Source: Nocardia cyriacigeorgica GUH-2 (GTDB lineage Bacteria; Actinomycetota; Actinomycetes; Mycobacteriales; Mycobacteriaceae). Taken from it: a stretch of 64,000 bases of DNA. The notes under the pieces were generated by a model, which worked only from the letters and a program-made list of their open reading frames with translations, had not been told where the DNA came from and did not search any database. Made by a program: the position numbers and the translations under genes. Of this stretch, positions 33,796 through 44,215 are shown one piece after another; the stretch's first letter is position 1; each line of letters opens with the position of its first letter. The stretch covers positions 5,022,001-5,086,000 of the forward strand of contig NC_016887.1 in the NCBI RefSeq assembly GCF_000284035.1, in the 5' to 3' direction.

Positions 33796-34575
33796 TCACA
33801 CCCCGAACCGGCGGTGCCGCGCGGCGTAATCACGTAGCGCGCGCAGGAAATCCACCCGGCGGAACTCCGGCCAGTAGGCCTCGGTGAACCAGATCTCCGA
33901 GTACGCGCTCTGCCACAGCAGGAACCCGGACAGCCGCTGCTCGCCGGAGGTGCGGATGACGAGGTCGGGATCGGGTTGCCCGGAAGTGTAGAGGTGCTGG
34001 CCGATCGCGTTGACGGTGATCGACTGCACCAGGTCCTCGCCGGTCTCCCCGGCCGCGATCTCCTGGCGCACCAGCGAGCGCACCGCGTCGGTGATCTCCT
34101 GCCTGCCGCCGTAGCCCACCGCCACGTTGACGTGTACGCCGTTGCGTCCGCTGGTGCGTTCGGCGGCGGTGCGCAACCGTTTGGCGATCAGTTCCGGGAA
34201 GCCGTCGAGCGAGCCGACCAGCCGCACGCTCCAGTTCTGGTCCGGCGCCGACAGTTCCTCGACGACGTCGGTGATCACCTCGAACAGCGTCTCCAACTCT
34301 TCCGGATCGCGGCGCAGGTTCTCGGTGGACAGCAGGTAGACGGTGACCATCTCGATGCCCGCGGCCTCGCACCAGCCCACCAGTTCGGCGATCTTCAGCG
34401 CTCCGACCCGGTGCCCGTGGCTGACGTCGGTGAAGCCGTTTTCCCTGGCCCAGCGCCGATTGCCGTCGCACATCACCGCAACGTGACGGGGATGCTGCTT
34501 GCCTGCCAGCTGCTTGGCCAGCCGGGCCTCGTAGACGCGATACGGAAAGCCACGCACCCGACTCGGAAACTCCAC
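33796..34575 (-). CDS. Short-chain cis-prenyl diphosphate synthase (Rv1086-type)
   Basis: A 259-residue cis-prenyltransferase. AVMCDGNRRWAR (residues 34-44; the Asp binds the allylic diphosphate), LLSTENLRRDPEEL, VNVAVGYGGRQEI and DLVIRTSGEQRLSGFLLWQSAYSEIWF match the family. Overall it resembles mycobacterial Rv1086, which makes (2Z,6E)-farnesyl diphosphate as precursor of decaprenyl phosphate (recollection). The GTG at 34575 (MEFPSRVRGFPYRVYEARL) is preferred to a TTG at 34584, because a TACTGT box would overlap the TTG and because the Rv1086 N-terminus aligns there. Chain length of the product is inferred. Confidence 0.92.
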   Translation of the reverse strand: MEFPSRVRGFPYRVYEARLAKQLAGKQHPRHVAVMCDGNRRWARENGFTDVSHGHRVGALKIAELVGWCEAAGIEMVTVYLLSTENLRRDPEELETLFEVITDVVEELSAPDQNWSVRLVGSLDGFPELIAKRLRTAAERTSGRNGVHVNVAVGYGGRQEITDAVRSLVRQEIAAGETGEDLVQSITVNAIGQHLYTSGQPDPDLVIRTSGEQRLSGFLLWQSAYSEIWFTEAYWPEFRRVDFLRALRDYAARHRRFGV

Positions 34576-34651
34576 GGCGTCCAACAGTACGCCTCGTCAC
34601 GTTGTCTGCGGCAACGGCCGCGTTTCCCGGTACAGTGACCATCGGACCGGC

Positions 34652-34687
34652 AACCTACGGTTCCGTAGGTTACTCGCGAGTTAACTC
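34652..34687. promoter_or_regulatory. Three adjoining palindromes upstream of hemolysin III gene
   Basis: AACCTACGGTTCCGTAGGTT (34652-34671), ACTCGCGAGT (34672-34681) and GAGTTAACTC (34678-34687) follow one another and end beside the ribosome site AGGAGG. The first is a perfect 9-bp-arm operator-like palindrome; the last two overlap. Confidence 0.65.
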
Positions 34688-34699
34688 AGGAGGTAGTTC

Positions 34700-35428
34700 G
34701 TGACCGATCCGGTCGGCACCACCGACGCCAGCACCGCATCCGCCGACGCCGCCGACGAGGCGCTCAATCCCGCCGACGCGCTCGCGGCGCTGCTCAAACC
34801 CCGCATGCGCGGCTGGATCCACACCTGGGCGGTCGGGTTCGCGGCGGTCGCGGTGATCGCCCTGGTCGCCGTCGCGACCACGGTCTCGGCCACCGCGGTG
34901 TGGTCGACGCTGGTCTACGGGCTCACCGTCTGCCTGCTGTTCGGGGTCAGCGCCGTCTACCACCGGATCACCTGGCAGACCGTGCGCGCCCGCATCCGGA
35001 TGAAGCGCGCCGATCACTCGATGATCTTCCTGTTCATCGCGGGCAGCTATACCCCGTTCGCGCTGCTCGGCCTGCCCGGTTCCACCGGACGCACCCTGCT
35101 GATCGTGGTGTGGGCCGGCGCGCTGGCCGGTGTCGCGTTGAAACTGCTGTGGCCCACCGCGCCGCGCTGGGTGGGGGTGCCGCTGTATCTGCTGCTCGGC
35201 TGGGCGATCGTGCCGGTGGCCGGCGAGCTCTACGACAATGTGGGCCTGGCCCCGCTGATCCTGCTGCTGGTGGGCGGGCTGATCTACAGCGGCGGCGCCA
35301 TCCTCTACGCCACCAAATGGCCGAATCCGTGGCCGGAAGTCTTCGGCCATCACGAGTTCTTCCATGCCGCGACGGTGCTCGCGGCGCTGGCGCACTACGT
35401 TGCGGTTTGGCTGGTGCTGCTGCGCTGA
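34700..35428 (+). CDS. Hemolysin III/PAQR family membrane protein
   Basis: A 242-residue integral membrane protein with about seven helices and a cytoplasmic Ala/Asp-rich N-terminus. The family motif region is LLFGVSAVYHRITWQ (with SAxYH), then RADHSMIFLFIAGSYTPFALL and GHHEFFHAATVLAALAHY, in which Ser, His and Asp residues form the PAQR zinc/hydrolase-like site. The relatives are linked to lipid or membrane-fluidity sensing more than lysis. GTG 34700 follows AGGAGG. Its counterpart lies at the same point of the M. tuberculosis block (Rv1085c, recollection). Confidence 0.92.
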   Translation: MTDPVGTTDASTASADAADEALNPADALAALLKPRMRGWIHTWAVGFAAVAVIALVAVATTVSATAVWSTLVYGLTVCLLFGVSAVYHRITWQTVRARIRMKRADHSMIFLFIAGSYTPFALLGLPGSTGRTLLIVVWAGALAGVALKLLWPTAPRWVGVPLYLLLGWAIVPVAGELYDNVGLAPLILLLVGGLIYSGGAILYATKWPNPWPEVFGHHEFFHAATVLAALAHYVAVWLVLLR

Positions 35429-35504
35429 GCGCCCCCGGCGTTCTATGCTGCTCGTTCGTGTCAGTCGCTGCCGCAATGAGCAACGCGCAGCCCGAGTGCA
35501 CGCC

Positions 35505-37088
35505 ATGATCGCCCGTCTGGTGGTCTGGGCGCTACGGGCGCGCTGGGGCCTGGCCGCGGTGGTGATCACCTGCAATCTCAGCGGTCTCGCCGTCATCGTC
35601 ACCCAGCTGTGGCTCGGCGGATTCTTCGACCGGCTCGGCCCCGACATCCTGCGCGCGCTCGCCATCGTCGCGATCTACCCGGCCATCGGCTTCGGCGTCG
35701 GCATCGTCTTGGCCATCCGCGACCGCACCGTTTATTTCGCCTGGCTCGACCAGACCCGCAAACCCACCCCCGACGAGGCGCGCCGCCTGCTGCGGCTGCC
35801 CATCGCCATCACCACCCGCGCGCTGGCGCTGTGGCTGCCCGGGGTGATCATCGCCTCCGCCGTGCTGGCCCGGGTGACCGAGCAGGACGATCTGGCGGTG
35901 ATGGCGTCGATGTTCATCATCGGCGGGCTGGAATCGGGCGGGCTCACCTTCCTGATCGTGGACCGGCTGATCCGCCCGACCATCCCGATCGTGGCCGGTG
36001 TGCTGGGCGCGACGATGCACTGGAGTTCCACGGTGTTCGTGCGCGTGGTGCTGACCTGGGCGGTGTCGGGTGCGATGCCGCTGTCGATGTTGATCGTGGT
36101 GCTGGCCGATCCGGTGTCCGGGCCGTCGGATCGCATTCGCACCGGTATCTATGTGGCCGCGCTCGGCATCGTCGTCGGGGCGCTGGCCACCGCGACGCTG
36201 GCCCGCGCGGTCGCCGCGCCGATGCGGAAGCTGCGGATGGCGCTGGACCAGATCACCCACGGCGATCTCGATGTGCGGGTGTCGGTGGGAAGTGCCAGCG
36301 AGATCGGGCGGCTGGAGCATTCGGTCAATCAGCTGGCGGCCGCGTTGCGGGAACGGACCCGGATGCGCGATGTGTTCGGCAGGCACGTCGGTGACGAGGT
36401 GGCCGAGCGGGCGCTGGCCGGCGGAGTGGACCTGACCGGCGACGTGCGAGTGGTGTCGGCGCTGTTCGTCGACGTGACCGGTTCGGTGGAGATCTCCACC
36501 GGCCTGCCGCCGCAGGAGTTCGTGGCCAAGCTCAACCGGCTGCTGTCCATCGTCGTCGCGGCCACCGAAGACAACAACGGGCTGGTCAACAAGTTCGAAG
36601 GCGATGCCGCGCTGTGCATCTTCGGCGCCCCGCTCGCCCTGCGCGACAACGCCACTCCCGCGCTGCGGGCCGCCCGCCGCATCCGCGACGAGGTGCTGGC
36701 CACCGGCGAACTCGATATCGGTATCGGAGTGGCGCGCGGTCAGGTGTTCGCCGGTGATGTGGGCACCGATACCCGGCTGGAGTTCACCGTCATCGGTGAC
36801 GCCGTCAACGAGGCCGCGCGCCTGACCACCGCCGCCAAGGCCGTGCACCGCCGAATCCTGGTGAGCGAGTCGGTGATCGAGGCCGCGGCACCGCACGAAC
36901 GCGCCAAGTGGGAGCCCTACGGTGAACTGCCGCTGCGCGGAATGAGCGATCCGACGCCGTCGTGGACCGATCTGCCGCAGGACGAGACGCCATCGGCAGA
37001 TCCGGTGGCAGACGATGGAACCGCCTCTGCCGACCCTCCGCGCCCGGCACCCGCTCCCACCGGTGACCCGACCGCCGGACCCGCCTGA
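35505..37088 (+). CDS. Membrane-anchored class III adenylate cyclase with HAMP domain
   Basis: A 527-residue signalling enzyme. About six membrane helices span residues 1-225, then a HAMP domain (RAVAAPMRKLRMALDQITHGDLDVRVSVGSASEIGRLEHSVNQL) and a class III catalytic domain. Metal-binding Asp is in VSALFVDVTGSVEIS, the second in NKFEGDAALCIFG (with the adenine-selecting Lys), and EFTVIGDAVNEAARL carries the transition-state Asn and Arg. A Pro/Ala-rich tail of about 60 residues follows. It resembles the Rv1318c-Rv1320c type. ATG 35505 is used; an ATG at 35445 is possible. Confidence 0.92.
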   Translation: MIARLVVWALRARWGLAAVVITCNLSGLAVIVTQLWLGGFFDRLGPDILRALAIVAIYPAIGFGVGIVLAIRDRTVYFAWLDQTRKPTPDEARRLLRLPIAITTRALALWLPGVIIASAVLARVTEQDDLAVMASMFIIGGLESGGLTFLIVDRLIRPTIPIVAGVLGATMHWSSTVFVRVVLTWAVSGAMPLSMLIVVLADPVSGPSDRIRTGIYVAALGIVVGALATATLARAVAAPMRKLRMALDQITHGDLDVRVSVGSASEIGRLEHSVNQLAAALRERTRMRDVFGRHVGDEVAERALAGGVDLTGDVRVVSALFVDVTGSVEISTGLPPQEFVAKLNRLLSIVVAATEDNNGLVNKFEGDAALCIFGAPLALRDNATPALRAARRIRDEVLATGELDIGIGVARGQVFAGDVGTDTRLEFTVIGDAVNEAARLTTAAKAVHRRILVSESVIEAAAPHERAKWEPYGELPLRGMSDPTPSWTDLPQDETPSADPVADDGTASADPPRPAPAPTGDPTAGPA

Positions 37089-37246
37089 ACGGGAGCCGGA
37101 GACACCGGAATCGGCCGCCCCCGATCGCCGCCCCGGCCGCCCGACCCGCCTGCATCGCGAGGTGAATAGACCCGAAGGAGACGCCCGAACTGCCCGCAAC
37201 GTCAGCCGGACGCGCACGGTTCATGTTGTGAGAGGAGACTTCAGGG

Positions 37247-37414
37247 ATGAATCCTCAATCTCCACCCGCGAGTTTGTTCAGTCACCTCGATGAAACCACC
37301 CCCACCGCCGCCTCGGCCGAGGACGGCGCCGCCGTCGCACCGGTGTTCAGCAGCGCGGGCACCGGCTCCGCGCCGACCGATGAAGCCGGCGCCCCGGCCG
37401 GCGGTGATCGATGA
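37247..37414 (+). CDS. Small 55-residue protein coupled to acyltransferase gene
   Basis: A 55-codon ORF starting MNPQSPPASLFSHLDETTP and ending GAPAGGDR. A GAGGAG site stands nine bases upstream, and its TGA overlaps the acyltransferase ATG (ATGA at 37411-37414). The product is acidic, Ala/Ser/Thr/Pro-rich and likely disordered, with no signal peptide. The overlap and the ribosome site support translation; the acyltransferase has no better site of its own. Function unknown, perhaps a leader or small partner. Confidence 0.65.
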   Translation: MNPQSPPASLFSHLDETTPTAASAEDGAAVAPVFSSAGTGSAPTDEAGAPAGGDR

Positions 37415-38310
37415 ATCTGAAAGCCACGGCCGTGGACCTCGGGTACGCGGCGGGCTGGGGGCTGGTGCGGGCGCTGCCGCAGCGGTGGGCGTTGGCCCTG
37501 TTCGACCGCGCGGCCGCTCGGTCGGTGCGCGACGGGGGCCCTGATCAGTTGCGGCGCAACCTGGCTCGGGTGCTCGGCACCACGCCCGGCCAGGTGCCCG
37601 ACGAGCTCATGCGCGCGAGCATGAGCTCCTACGCGCGCTATTGGTGCGAAGCGTTCCGGCTGCCGTCGATGGATCCGGTCGCGATGGCCGACGTCATCGA
37701 GTCCTCGGCCACCGGTCTCGAGCACCTGCGGGCCGCGGTGGACAGCGGAACCGGTGCGGTGCTGGCGCTTCCGCACAGCGGCAACTGGGACCTGGCGGGA
37801 CTATGGGTGGTGCAGCGCATCGGCGCGCCGACAGTGGTCGCCGAGCGGCTGCAGCCGGAATCGCTGTACCGGCGGTTCGTGCGCTTCCGCGAGGGTCTCG
37901 GCTTCGAGATCATCCCGCTCACCGGCGCTGCCACGCCGCCGTTCACGCAGCTGACCGAGCGCATCCGGCAGGGCCGCGTGGTATGCCTGCTCGGCGAGCG
38001 TGACCTGTCCGGCAAGGGCGTGCCGGTCACCTTCTTCGGCGAACCGGCCCAGATGCCCGCGGGCCCCGCGCGCCTCGCCATCGACACCGGCGCACCGCTG
38101 CTCCCCGTGCATTGCTGGTTCACCCCCGACGGCTGGGGATTCAGCGTCGGCGCCCCGATCGACACCACCGGCGGAGTCCAGCCGACCACCCAAGCCTTGG
38201 CCGACGCCTTCGCCACCGCCATCGCCGCCCACCCCGCCGACTGGCACATGCTGCAACCGCTGTGGACGGCCGATCTCCAGGGGCGGGAGCGGAAGTCCCA
38301 GGCGCGCTGA
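37411..38310 (+). CDS. PatA-like lysophospholipid/PIM acyltransferase
   Basis: A 299-residue LpxL/HtrB-family acyltransferase. The catalytic HX4D motif is in LALPHSGNWDLAGLWVV, with TVVAERLQPESLYRRFVRFREGLGFEIIPL and LLGERDLSGKGVPVTFFGE completing the family signature. It closely recalls the mycobacterial enzyme PatA, which acylates phosphatidylinositol mannosides on the inner leaflet. PatA normally lies in the PIM gene cluster, but none of those genes is here, so this may be a second paralogue with a different acceptor. Translationally coupled to the 55-residue ORF. Confidence 0.88.
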   Translation: MNLKATAVDLGYAAGWGLVRALPQRWALALFDRAAARSVRDGGPDQLRRNLARVLGTTPGQVPDELMRASMSSYARYWCEAFRLPSMDPVAMADVIESSATGLEHLRAAVDSGTGAVLALPHSGNWDLAGLWVVQRIGAPTVVAERLQPESLYRRFVRFREGLGFEIIPLTGAATPPFTQLTERIRQGRVVCLLGERDLSGKGVPVTFFGEPAQMPAGPARLAIDTGAPLLPVHCWFTPDGWGFSVGAPIDTTGGVQPTTQALADAFATAIAAHPADWHMLQPLWTADLQGRERKSQAR

Positions 38311-38332
38311 GGATCGGTTACCGCCGGAACCC

Positions 38333-40363
<2,031 letters not shown>

Positions 40364-40426
40364 AGTGCCAGCCTTCCACACCTGGCGCCCGCAAAACACG
40401 GCCCCGCACCTGGCGTCGTCAGCCGG

Positions 40427-40924
40427 TCACTCGTCTGCGGGAAGTGTGATTTCGGCGCGCATCCGCTCGTCCGGTGTCCCGATATCCCAGAACCGGGCGA
40501 TGCCGCTCGCGTCACGGTAGTCACCGGTACCGCCGGTGATCGCCAGGTCGAGCGGGCTGGTGCCCTGGACCCACACGGCCTGCATGGTCAGCGATCCCCG
40601 TTCGAGCTGGGCGGTGAGCACACATTGCATGGTGATCGCGTCACCCTCGATATGGACGTTCTGGCAGGCCCCGCCACCGTGTCCGACGCGACGACCGTCG
40701 CGGTGGATGCCGCCCGAGTAGACCGTCGTGTCGCCGAGACTCACGCCCGGCTTGTCGACGTCGGTGACCGCGAGCTGGTCGGTGAGGGCCGCGGCCTCGA
40801 TGATCTCGACCCGCGGCGCGGCCGCTTCGGAATCCGCCCCGCACGCGCTCAGCCCTCCGGCCAGCAGGCCCACCCCGGCCACCGCGCCGGCCACTTTCCC
40901 GATGGACGATCTCTGGTACGACAT
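40427..40924 (-). CDS. Lipoprotein with allene-oxide-cyclase/dirigent-like barrel
   Basis: A 165-residue exported protein. Signal peptide with lipobox LSAC (cysteine near residue 28) and GAGGAG seven bases before the ATG. The mature part, with GDTTVYSGGIHRDGRRVGHGGGACQ, TMQCVLTAQLERGSLTMQAVW and AITGGTGDYRDASGIARF, looks like the eight-stranded allene oxide cyclase/dirigent barrel, where TGGTGxYxxAxG is the typical hairpin. Bacterial members are surface proteins of unknown ligand. Divergent from the Pro/Ala-rich protein at 41257. Confidence 0.82.
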   Translation of the reverse strand: MSYQRSSIGKVAGAVAGVGLLAGGLSACGADSEAAAPRVEIIEAAALTDQLAVTDVDKPGVSLGDTTVYSGGIHRDGRRVGHGGGACQNVHIEGDAITMQCVLTAQLERGSLTMQAVWVQGTSPLDLAITGGTGDYRDASGIARFWDIGTPDERMRAEITLPADE

Positions 40925-41256
40925 GGACTACTCCTCACTGGCAGGCACTCCTGAACTGCCCCGTCGGTGCGGCGTCGTGGTTCGACAGCCTCACCGAGAA
41001 CGACGACGAGAAGCGCCGAGATGTCAGATCGCTCGACCGAGGCCACCACGAGACGACCTTCGCCCGAACGACCGCGCGATCCCCGGCACCGCCGCCGAGT
41101 GCAAACCGGCGACTCCCCATCTCCGGGAATCCGCGCGCCCCGGATGGGAAACTGGACGCGTCATCGTCCGTCGCCGCGCCCGCTGCGACCGGATGTGGTT
41201 ACCGGTCAGCACACCGGCCTCACCCGATAGGCGGTCATGCCGAGCAGGACAGCGCG
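40925..41256. other. Intergenic region
   Basis: A 332-base divergent interval that must hold promoters for both neighbours. I see no supported small gene, long hairpin or repeat. Confidence 0.5.
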
Positions 41257-42642
41257 ATGAACCCCCCATCGCGCCCCGACCTCACCGAAATGCGGGCCAT
41301 GGTGACGCGATTGGAACGCGTCATCGCCGACGCCACCGCCACCATCGCGGAATTGAAAGCCGCCATAGCCGCCGCCGAGGCCCAGCCGACCGCCGCGACC
41401 GAGGCCACCGCTGGCCCGGCCACAGCCCTGACAGTTGCAGCCCCCACGCCCGCTGCCCCCGGCCTCCGCGCACCCGCCCGGGCGCCCCGCCCGACCCCCT
41501 GGTCGCAGCGAAGACAACCCGCAACAAACCCAGCAACCCCCGAACATCTGTCCGCAAGCGCGACCTCCTCGGCTGCACCGCAACCCCCGCCCCGCAAGAC
41601 CTCACCACGCCCCCTGCCTGCCGACCCGCCGACAGCCATCGCAGCCGCAGGACAGGCACCGTCCGCGCTCGATGCCCTACCGGAATCGCTGCGTTCCCTC
41701 CGCGTACCCACCGTTGCCCGATCACACCCTGGGGCCGGCCCGGCACCAGGTGCGCGACCGGCGCCTTCGCCTGGTGCGGATCACCACCCGCCGAGCACTC
41801 CGCTCGATGCTGCGCAACCCAACAGCGCGCAACCAACTGTGACGAAACCAGCTGACGCACAACCCGCCACACCGCATCCACCAGCGGCGCCACCAGCCGC
41901 AGCGCCACCACCTCCCCCACGCCCTGCCGCCGCCGCACAACCAACCACCACGCAGCCGGACACAGCCACACGTCCACCCGCCACCAATACACCGCCCAGG
42001 CAGTCCGCCTCCGACGCTAATGCTCTTGTCGAGATGGCGGCTCGCCATGGGCTGACGGTGATCGGGCTCGACCGTGCGCAACTCGATTCGAGCAGCGCGG
42101 TCGAGGTGGCGCGGGCCGTTGAGTATCTGCTGGGCAGGTATCCGATTGCCTTGCAGGGCATCGAGATCAGCGATCCGACCAGTAGCGCTCCACCGCGCAC
42201 ACTCGGCGCCGCCACCCGGCCTCGGTCGGATCCGGCCCCGTTGTGGCTGGTGCTCGACAGGACCACGCTGATGCCGCTCCCGGCTGCTGCCCCGCGCTCG
42301 AGGCAGTGGTTGCGCACGCGGCGCAGGGCGCATAGTCCGGCGTATACGGCGGTGGTGCGCGCCTATGGTGCCGCTCTCGACGTCGCGGGGGATTTTCGTG
42401 CCCGGCAGCAGGCGCAGCGCCTGTTGGTCGCCGAATCTCTGCGCGGCGGTGCTGATCTCGGCTTCAGTCCGCTGAACCCGGGCCTCGCCTTGGTCGACGC
42501 GTTCACGGAGGTGGTCGTGCGGGAGCGTCGCGCGGGGAAGCAGGCCAAGGCCCTGCACGACATCCTGGTGAATATGGCCCGCACCGAGCCGGTGAGCGGT
42601 GCCCGTCAGCAACCTCTGGGCCACGGCAGCACAGGACGATGA
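41257..42642 (+). CDS. Coiled-coil, Pro/Ala-rich protein with decayed HExxH metalloprotease-like domain
   Basis: A 461-residue protein. Residues 1-45 (RPDLTEMRAMVTRLERVIADATATIAELKAAIAAAEAQ) are a coiled coil; about 45-255 is Pro/Ala-rich linker; about 256-450 is a folded domain (ALVEMAARHGLTVIGL, VARAVEYLLGRYPIALQGIEI, TAVVRAYGAALDVAGDFRARQQAQRLL, NPGLALVDAFTEVVVRERRAGKQAKALHDILVNMA). The layout recalls actinobacterial proteins with HEFGHALD at this point, but here the zinc motif reads R368-A-Y-G-A372-A-L-D375: both His and the Glu are lost. The family assignment is recollection without alignment. AGGA site eight bases before the ATG. Confidence 0.7.
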   Translation: MNPPSRPDLTEMRAMVTRLERVIADATATIAELKAAIAAAEAQPTAATEATAGPATALTVAAPTPAAPGLRAPARAPRPTPWSQRRQPATNPATPEHLSASATSSAAPQPPPRKTSPRPLPADPPTAIAAAGQAPSALDALPESLRSLRVPTVARSHPGAGPAPGARPAPSPGADHHPPSTPLDAAQPNSAQPTVTKPADAQPATPHPPAAPPAAAPPPPPRPAAAAQPTTTQPDTATRPPATNTPPRQSASDANALVEMAARHGLTVIGLDRAQLDSSSAVEVARAVEYLLGRYPIALQGIEISDPTSSAPPRTLGAATRPRSDPAPLWLVLDRTTLMPLPAAAPRSRQWLRTRRRAHSPAYTAVVRAYGAALDVAGDFRARQQAQRLLVAESLRGGADLGFSPLNPGLALVDAFTEVVVRERRAGKQAKALHDILVNMARTEPVSGARQQPLGHGSTGR

Positions 42643-42675
42643 CCATGCCGCCGCTACGGCGCCGCGTTCACGTGA

Positions 42676-43038
42676 TCAGCGCCCGGATCCGGTCGCGGCG
42701 ATCGCCAACACCAGCGACGCACCGGCAAGCACGAGATAGAACCCCGGATAGACCAGATCGGCGAAGCCGCGGGCACGGGCCAGCGTCGCCACCGCGCCGA
42801 CGAAGTACAGCACCAAGCCTGCCGCGGCGGCGATGCCCAACGCCGGAAACGCCAGGCCGCCGAGCAATCCGAGCGCGCCCGCGAGTTTCACCAGGCCCAG
42901 CGGGACGATCCAGGAGTGCGGGACTCCGTACTTGGTCATGTTGTCGAGCGTCCACCGGTTGCGAGCGAGATCGGAGACCGCCGCCGCGAGGGTGGCGAGG
43001 GCGGTGACGATCAGGGTTGCGGCCGTTGCGATGTTCAT
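42676..43038 (-). CDS. DoxX-like membrane protein
   Basis: A 120-residue protein with four predicted membrane helices and the DoxX-like pattern TKYGVPHSWIVPLGLVKLAGALGLLGGLAFPALGIAAAAGLVLYFVGAVATLAR. Start ATG 43038 follows GGAGG; an adjacent ATG at 43041 abuts the site. DoxX-like proteins accompany oxidoreductases or thiol-stress systems, and role here is unknown. It converges on the Pro/Ala-rich gene. Confidence 0.85.
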   Translation of the reverse strand: MNIATAATLIVTALATLAAAVSDLARNRWTLDNMTKYGVPHSWIVPLGLVKLAGALGLLGGLAFPALGIAAAAGLVLYFVGAVATLARARGFADLVYPGFYLVLAGASLVLAIAATGSGR

Positions 43039-43193
43039 CATTCCTCCGGCTGGGTGTGGCTGTGGTTGCCGAATGGACGAGGCACGCGCCGCGAATGTGA
43101 TGGCCACCGACCGTGGTTCCCGTCACTTCCGCCAAGCGATATACGCGCCTACCGCCGGGCGAACCCCTCGTCGCCCGGCGGCACGCACCGGAT

Positions 43194-43544
43194 TCACTTG
43201 TCCTGGATGAGCCCGAGAACGTTCCCGTCGACGTCGGTGACGGCGGCGACCACCCGGCCCCCACCTACCTCGCGCGCCGGTTCTTTCACCGTCGCCCCGG
43301 CCGCCTCGAGCTCGCCGAGCTTGGCCTCGATATCGTCCACGTGCCAGTACGCGACGGGCGAGGTCATCTGCTGCGGCCCGCCCTCGGGTACCAGCCCGAT
43401 GTGCTGGCCTTCGGCGTCGTAGCCGACGTAGTAAGGCGAATCGGTCTGCGGCGCGACCCCGAGCAGCGCGGTGTACACCTGCTTGGCGGCCTCGAGGTCC
43501 TTCACCGGGTGCAGGACGGTCTTGATTCCCTGAGTGGTGGTCAT
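43194..43544 (-). CDS. VOC/glyoxalase-fold protein
   Basis: A 116-residue protein beginning MTTTQGIKTVLHPVKDLEAAKQVYTALLGVAPQTDSPYYVGY; the second half has VAYWHVDDIEAKLGELEAAGATVKEPAREVGGGRVVAAVTDVDGNVLGLIQD. This is a complete single-domain VOC protein of the glyoxalase/bleomycin-resistance type. GAGGAGAG precedes ATG 43544. The frame continues open upstream, but into the next VOC gene in another frame, so the short form is used. Likely an operon with the VOC gene at 43577. Confidence 0.88.
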   Translation of the reverse strand: MTTTQGIKTVLHPVKDLEAAKQVYTALLGVAPQTDSPYYVGYDAEGQHIGLVPEGGPQQMTSPVAYWHVDDIEAKLGELEAAGATVKEPAREVGGGRVVAAVTDVDGNVLGLIQDK

Positions 43545-43576
43545 GATCTCTCCTCGAACAATGGGGCCTGGATTTG

Positions 43577-44215
43577 TCAGGCGGACGGGCTGAGGCTGGC
43601 GGCGGATTCCCACACGAACCCGTCCGGGTCGGTGCAGGGCGCGATGTCGGCGGCGAAGGCGATGCGATGCGAGCCGCTGCCCTCGGCGGGCACCCCGGCG
43701 TCCTTGGCGGCGGCCTTGCGGCCGTAGAGCGCCAGCTTCACCGCCGACGCCGGCGCCTCGAACTCGACGTACTTGCTGCCGAAGCTCTTGCCCACGCGCA
43801 GCCCCTGCTCGACGTAGAACTGTTTGGTCGCCTTGACGTTGTCCACCCCGAGCAGCACAACGAATTCGTCGATCTCCCTGGTGGCGGGCCCGGTGTCCTT
43901 CTTCGCCGAAGTCGCGATCTTCCAGATGGACCCGTCCGGCGCCGCGATCACGCCGCCGTAGCCCCAGAAGCTCTTCTTGGCGGCCTTCACGATGGTCGCG
44001 CCGGCGTCGACGGCCGAGCCGATGAGGCTGTCCACCGTGCTCGGCTGCGAGACCACCAGCGACAACACGTAGCCACGGAACCCGCTGGTCGGCGCCTGCG
44101 ATTCGCGCACCCGCAGCTTGTCGCCGAGGCCGAACGCGGCGTCGTAGAAGGCTTGGGTGGCCGCGGCGTCGGTGGCTTCGAGGATGACGGACTGGATGGA
44201 AGCGGTGCTGGTCAT
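43577..44215 (-). CDS. Two-domain VOC/glyoxalase protein
   Basis: A 212-residue protein with two VOC modules: MTSTASIQSVILEATDAAATQAFYDAAFGLGDKLRVR... to GYGGVIAAPDGSIWKIAT, and REIDEFVVLLGVDNVKATKQFYVEQGLRVGKSFGSKYVEFEAP to CTDPDGFVWESAAS. PDG turns at both module ends are typical. Start ATG 44215; longer forms begin in a region divergent to the LuxR gene and lack support. Upstream of the single-domain VOC gene by 32 bases. Confidence 0.88.
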   Translation of the reverse strand: MTSTASIQSVILEATDAAATQAFYDAAFGLGDKLRVRESQAPTSGFRGYVLSLVVSQPSTVDSLIGSAVDAGATIVKAAKKSFWGYGGVIAAPDGSIWKIATSAKKDTGPATREIDEFVVLLGVDNVKATKQFYVEQGLRVGKSFGSKYVEFEAPASAVKLALYGRKAAAKDAGVPAEGSGSHRIAFAADIAPCTDPDGFVWESAASLSPSA

